This document shows, piece by piece, positions 22,425 through 24,632 of a stretch of 24,632 bases of DNA. Numbering within the stretch: position 1 is the stretch's first letter; every line of letters begins with the position of its first letter. The translations under genes were made by a program, and so were the position numbers. The stretch comes from Clostridia bacterium (GTDB taxonomy: Bacteria; Bacillota; Clostridia; Christensenellales; CAG-917). The notes beneath the pieces are model-generated. The model was not told the DNA's origin, did no database searches, and worked only from the letters and a program-made list of their open reading frames with translations. The stretch is from NCBI GenBank assembly GCA_900769205.1, contig CAAGFS010000028.1, positions 1 through 24,632 on the forward strand. Direction: 5' to 3'.

Positions 22425-22597
22425 TTGACGGTGGTGCAAAGCGTTTGTATAAGTTGTTTTGGGACGGTTTTTGTGATTTGCGACTTTTATAGAGCGTGAC
22501 ACGCTTTGAAAGACGACGCATAGCTTTTATATTCGTTTTCAATGCATATTTAAGGCGTAAAAAAATCCCCTGCAAGCAAGGGATATGAGTTTTTTTA
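22425..22597 (+). ncRNA. Candidate small RNA in the gap between regulator and serine dehydratase genes
   Basis: This lies in a gene-free stretch (22336-22726). TTGACG (22425-22430), a 17-nt spacer and TATAAG (22448-22453) form a good plus-strand promoter. The predicted start is near 22460. A hairpin AGAGCGTG-A-CACGCTTT lies at 22491-22507, and a hairpin at 22565-22584 is followed after 5 nt by a T-run (22590-22597) that could end the transcript. The second hairpin is also the likely terminator of the opposite-strand sdaA transcript. No open frame with a ribosome binding site is seen in it. Confidence 0.3.
22559..22584 (-). terminator. Terminator of the L-serine dehydratase gene
   Basis: On the minus strand ATCCC-T-TGC pairs with GCA-G-GGGAT around TT (forward 22565-22584, one mismatch) and is followed by a U-run encoded by the A-run at 22559-22565. 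About 140 nt separate it from the stop codon. That 3' region (22585-22726) contains small hairpins such as CGGTT-GAAA-ACCG but no gene. Confidence 0.75.
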
Positions 22598-22726
22598 TTT
22601 TTGTTTGCACGCTTTATGCTTCGCGACGGATTTTGTATTTCGTTCGTGCGCTTCGGTTTTCAACCGAGTGCAAAACGCGATTTTGCGGATTTGCGTGGCG
22701 AAAGCGGTGCGTTGCACGTTTTACGC

Positions 22727-23962
22727 TCACTTTTTGCGTTGATATTTCATTCTGCGCAAACGGGAGTGGCGATAGCTTTTTGCAAGACCGCCGCCCGACG
22801 TTTCACGGTAGCGTTCGTTCAGGTCTTTGCCCGTCTGATACATGGTTTCGACAACAGCGTCAAAGGATATTTGCCTTGACGTTGTAAGGAAGTTTGCAAG
22901 GGACACGGCGTTTATGGCGCGCATTGCCGCAACCGCGTTTCTTTCTATGCAAGGGATTTGCACGAGTCCGTCAACGGGGTCGCAGGTGAGTCCGAGATGG
23001 TGCTCCATCGCGACTTCCGCGGAGTATTCGATCTGGTCGAAGTCCATGCCGAAAAGTTGTGCAAGAGCCGCCGCCGCCATGGAGCAAGCCGTCCCGCATT
23101 CCGCCTGACAGCCGCATTCCGCGCCGCTGATGGACGCGTTGGTCTTGACGATATTGCCGATTATGCCCGCGGTGCAGAGTGCGTCCACAACGTCGTCGTT
23201 TGAAAAACCGTGCAATTCCTGCTCGTAGCGAAGGACGGACGGAAGTATTCCGCACGCTCCGCAAGTTGGGGCGGTGACGATAACCTCGCCCGCTGCGTTT
23301 TGCTCGCTCACCGCAAAAGCATAGGCGCAAACGAGGCGGTTTTCCTTGGTTTGCGGAGTTTCGTCTATATGGCGTTGCTGATACAGCAGTTTTGCTTTGC
23401 GCTCGGTGTTGAGTCCGCCGGGCAGAACTCCGCTTGCTTTCAGCCCTTGTTTTATTGCGGATTTCATGGTTTCCCACACGTTTGACAGATAGTCGCGTAT
23501 CTGTTCGCCTTCAAAGCGCGAAACGTATTGCGGAACGGATATTTCCTGCTCGTCGCAGTATTCGCGGATTTGCTCGAAGGTGTGGTGGGGATAGACGTCT
23601 TCGGGTTCGATGGATTTTTCGCCTTCCACTTCGATTGCGCCGCCCCCGACGCTGTACACACGCCAGGAATCAATGATTTTCCCCGAATGGTCGATGGCAA
23701 ACAAATCCATTGTGTTGGGATGCGCTATCTGTTCGTTTTCAAAGTCGAAAACCACTTCCACGGGTTTTGTGAAAGTCTTTTGCAAGACGACGTCCGTGCC
23801 GTGTCCTTTGCCCGTTTTGGCAAGAGAGCCGTACAGCACCGCTCTGAAAGACGTGGCGCACTTGTTGCGCTCGGAAAAGAGTTCTGCGGCTTTTTCCGGT
23901 CCCATCGTGTGCGACGACGACGGTCCGCGTCCGACTTTGTACAATTCCTTCAAACTTTTCAT
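22727..23962 (-). CDS. sdaA: L-serine dehydratase, single-chain iron-sulfur type
   Basis: This enzyme deaminates L-serine to pyruvate and ammonia using a [4Fe-4S] cluster. The N-terminal beta domain starts KSLKELYKVGRGPSSSHTMGPEKAA, and the alpha domain contains APTCGACGILPSVLRY, GAECGCQAECGTACS and LGLTCDPVDGLVQIPCIERN. Cysteines C285, C327 and C338 have the same spacing (42 and 11) as the cluster ligands known in the Legionella enzyme. The C-terminus is basic (RRMKYQRKK) and has no terminal cysteine. The start is the ATG at 23962 with AGGAG upstream. An in-frame ATG at 23983 overlaps the promoter -10 and cannot be in the transcript. The 411-aa length suits the single-chain form. It is a one-gene unit. 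Confidence 0.94.
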   Translation of the reverse strand: MKSLKELYKVGRGPSSSHTMGPEKAAELFSERNKCATSFRAVLYGSLAKTGKGHGTDVVLQKTFTKPVEVVFDFENEQIAHPNTMDLFAIDHSGKIIDSWRVYSVGGGAIEVEGEKSIEPEDVYPHHTFEQIREYCDEQEISVPQYVSRFEGEQIRDYLSNVWETMKSAIKQGLKASGVLPGGLNTERKAKLLYQQRHIDETPQTKENRLVCAYAFAVSEQNAAGEVIVTAPTCGACGILPSVLRYEQELHGFSNDDVVDALCTAGIIGNIVKTNASISGAECGCQAECGTACSMAAAALAQLFGMDFDQIEYSAEVAMEHHLGLTCDPVDGLVQIPCIERNAVAAMRAINAVSLANFLTTSRQISFDAVVETMYQTGKDLNERYRETSGGGLAKSYRHSRLRRMKYQRKK

Positions 23963-23981
23963 AAAGACTCCTGTTGAAAGC

Positions 23982-24009
23982 ATTATAGCACAAACGCCGT
24001 TTTTATCAA
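23982..24009 (-). promoter_or_regulatory. Main promoter of the L-serine dehydratase gene
   Basis: On the minus strand TTGATA (24004-24009), a 16-nt spacer and a perfect TATAAT (23982-23987), preceded by TGC as an extended -10. The predicted start near 23975 is about 13 nt before the ATG at 23962, so the leader holds little besides the ribosome binding site. This decides the start codon. Confidence 0.75.
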
Positions 24010-24037
24010 TTGTTTGCGCCCTGTTGCAATAAAAAAT

Positions 24038-24066
24038 AATATATTTTTTCGCGATGTATTCGTCAA
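24038..24066 (-). promoter_or_regulatory. Second upstream promoter of the L-serine dehydratase gene
   Basis: On the minus strand TTGACG (24061-24066), a 17-nt spacer and TATATT (24038-24043). It lies about 55 bp upstream of the main promoter and would give a longer leader. Confidence 0.45.
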
Positions 24067-24070
24067 GCGT

Positions 24071-24100
24071 TTGCCAAGGGTATAAAAAGTGTGCTAATAT
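24071..24100 (+). promoter_or_regulatory. Candidate promoter of typA
   Basis: TTGCCA (24071-24076), an 18-nt spacer and TAATAT (24095-24100), preceded by TGC. It faces away from the serine dehydratase promoters. The leader would be about 97 nt. Confidence 0.45.
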
Positions 24101-24203
24101 ATCACAGTTTTATATAGATATACGTTTACGCGACGTCCTTATACGCGCAAAAAGGCAAAAGCTTTGAGCGCATATTCCGACTCGTGCCAAAGAAGGCTCA
24201 ATT

Positions 24204-24632
24204 ATGGTTAGAAACGATTTGAGAAACATTGCAATCATCGCGCACGTTGACCACGGCAAAACCACGCTCGTGGACGGTATGCTCAAACAATCGGGCACTT
24301 TCAGAGAAAATCAACAAGTCGCAACCTGCGTTATGGACTCGGGTGACCTTGAAAGAGAGCGCGGCATCACTATTCTTGCAAAAAACACGTCCATACATTA
24401 CAACGGCACGAAGATAAACATCATCGACACTCCGGGGCACGCCGATTTTTCGGGAGAAGTGGAGAGAGTGCTCAAAATGGTCAACGGCGTCGTTCTTTTG
24501 GTTGACGCGCAGGAAGGTCCTATGCCGCAGACGCGTTTCGTGGTTGAAAAGGCGCTTGCTTTGGGACTTAAAATCATCATCGTCGTCAACAAAATCGACA
24601 AGCCCGACGCAAGACTCGACGAAGTGGGCGAC
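24204..24632 (+). CDS. typA: Ribosome-associated GTPase TypA/BipA (3' end outside window)
   Basis: The first 143 codons of a translational GTPase of the EF-G-like family, which binds the ribosome and supports 50S assembly and growth under stress. The sequence NIAIIAHVDHGKTTLVDGMLKQSG is diagnostic. The P-loop spans A13-T21, the switch I region is ERERGITILAKNTS (50-63), G3 is D75-TPGH79 and G4 is N129-KID132. The GITILAKNT form separates TypA from EF-G and LepA. The ATG at 24204 is preceded by AGAAGG at 7 nt. The frame stays open to the last base, so most of domain 1 onward is missing. The call is secure despite truncation by the window edge. Confidence 0.96.
   Translation, partial: MVRNDLRNIAIIAHVDHGKTTLVDGMLKQSGTFRENQQVATCVMDSGDLERERGITILAKNTSIHYNGTKINIIDTPGHADFSGEVERVLKMVNGVVLLVDAQEGPMPQTRFVVEKALALGLKIIIVVNKIDKPDARLDEVGD

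Noticed and set aside
22585..22887. Plus-strand frames of 92-100 codons
   Set aside because: They cover the 3' untranslated region of sdaA and continue antisense into its coding part, without ribosome binding sites.
1..24632. CRISPR array, prophage, toxin-antitoxin or defence island
   Set aside because: No regularly spaced repeats, integrase, capsid, nuclease or toxin-like gene pairs were seen. The gene content is transport and housekeeping.

Overview
The window looks like a chromosomal segment of an uncultured, low-to-mid GC Clostridia-like Firmicute, possibly a gut member of Christensenellales. That placement is inference. It rests on AAGGAG-type ribosome binding sites, consensus sigma-A promoters, U-tailed hairpin terminators, one-subunit RbsA-like nucleoside ABC ATPase and BMP lipoproteins, a YhbY protein, a single-chain Fe-S L-serine dehydratase and an XRE-cupin regulator next to potABCD. 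No phage, CRISPR array, toxin-antitoxin pair or intact insertion sequence is visible. Most of the window is housekeeping and transport.

Layout. 1-330: tRNA-Ala(GGC) on the minus strand and the promoter of the next gene. 327-2049: a GPH-family sugar/cation symporter with an acidic tail and a terminator. 2121-3909: a MarR regulator overlapping a membrane protein with an M28 peptidase fold but degraded metal ligands. 3929-4944: a single-gene unit for an anchored secreted protein of unknown function, with a 19-bp perfect palindrome at its promoter. 4968-6312: a geranylgeranyl-reductase-like flavoprotein. 6334-8299: a three-domain Xaa-Pro aminopeptidase. 8448-14574: a purine salvage operon, xanthine phosphoribosyltransferase followed by a BMP-type nucleoside ABC importer (lipoprotein, double ATPase, two permeases). 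14575-14885 carries no intact gene. From 14886 to 23987 every recognised gene is on the minus strand: a small charged protein, yhbY, a cation diffusion facilitator, potD-potC-potB-potA read after an XRE-cupin regulator, and L-serine dehydratase. typA starts on the plus strand at 24204 and runs off the window.

How the genes work together. xpt and the importer form one purine acquisition unit: import of nucleosides or bases, then conversion of xanthine to XMP. The XRE-cupin gene, with two GTTTAG-N5-CTAAAC sites (one lying on its own promoter), is the likely regulator of polyamine import by PotABCD. Several proteins carry unusual additions: a second TOBE-like domain on PotA, a C-terminal membrane anchor on the PotD lipoprotein, a seven-cysteine tail on one nucleoside permease, and a long insert in the nucleoside ATPase.

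The items most worth following are the M28-fold pseudoenzyme with MarR, the GTTTAG operator array, the palindrome upstream of the unknown secreted protein, the PotA and PotD extensions, the cysteine-rich permease tail and a candidate small RNA at 22425-22597. I do not see a wholly new multi-gene system here.
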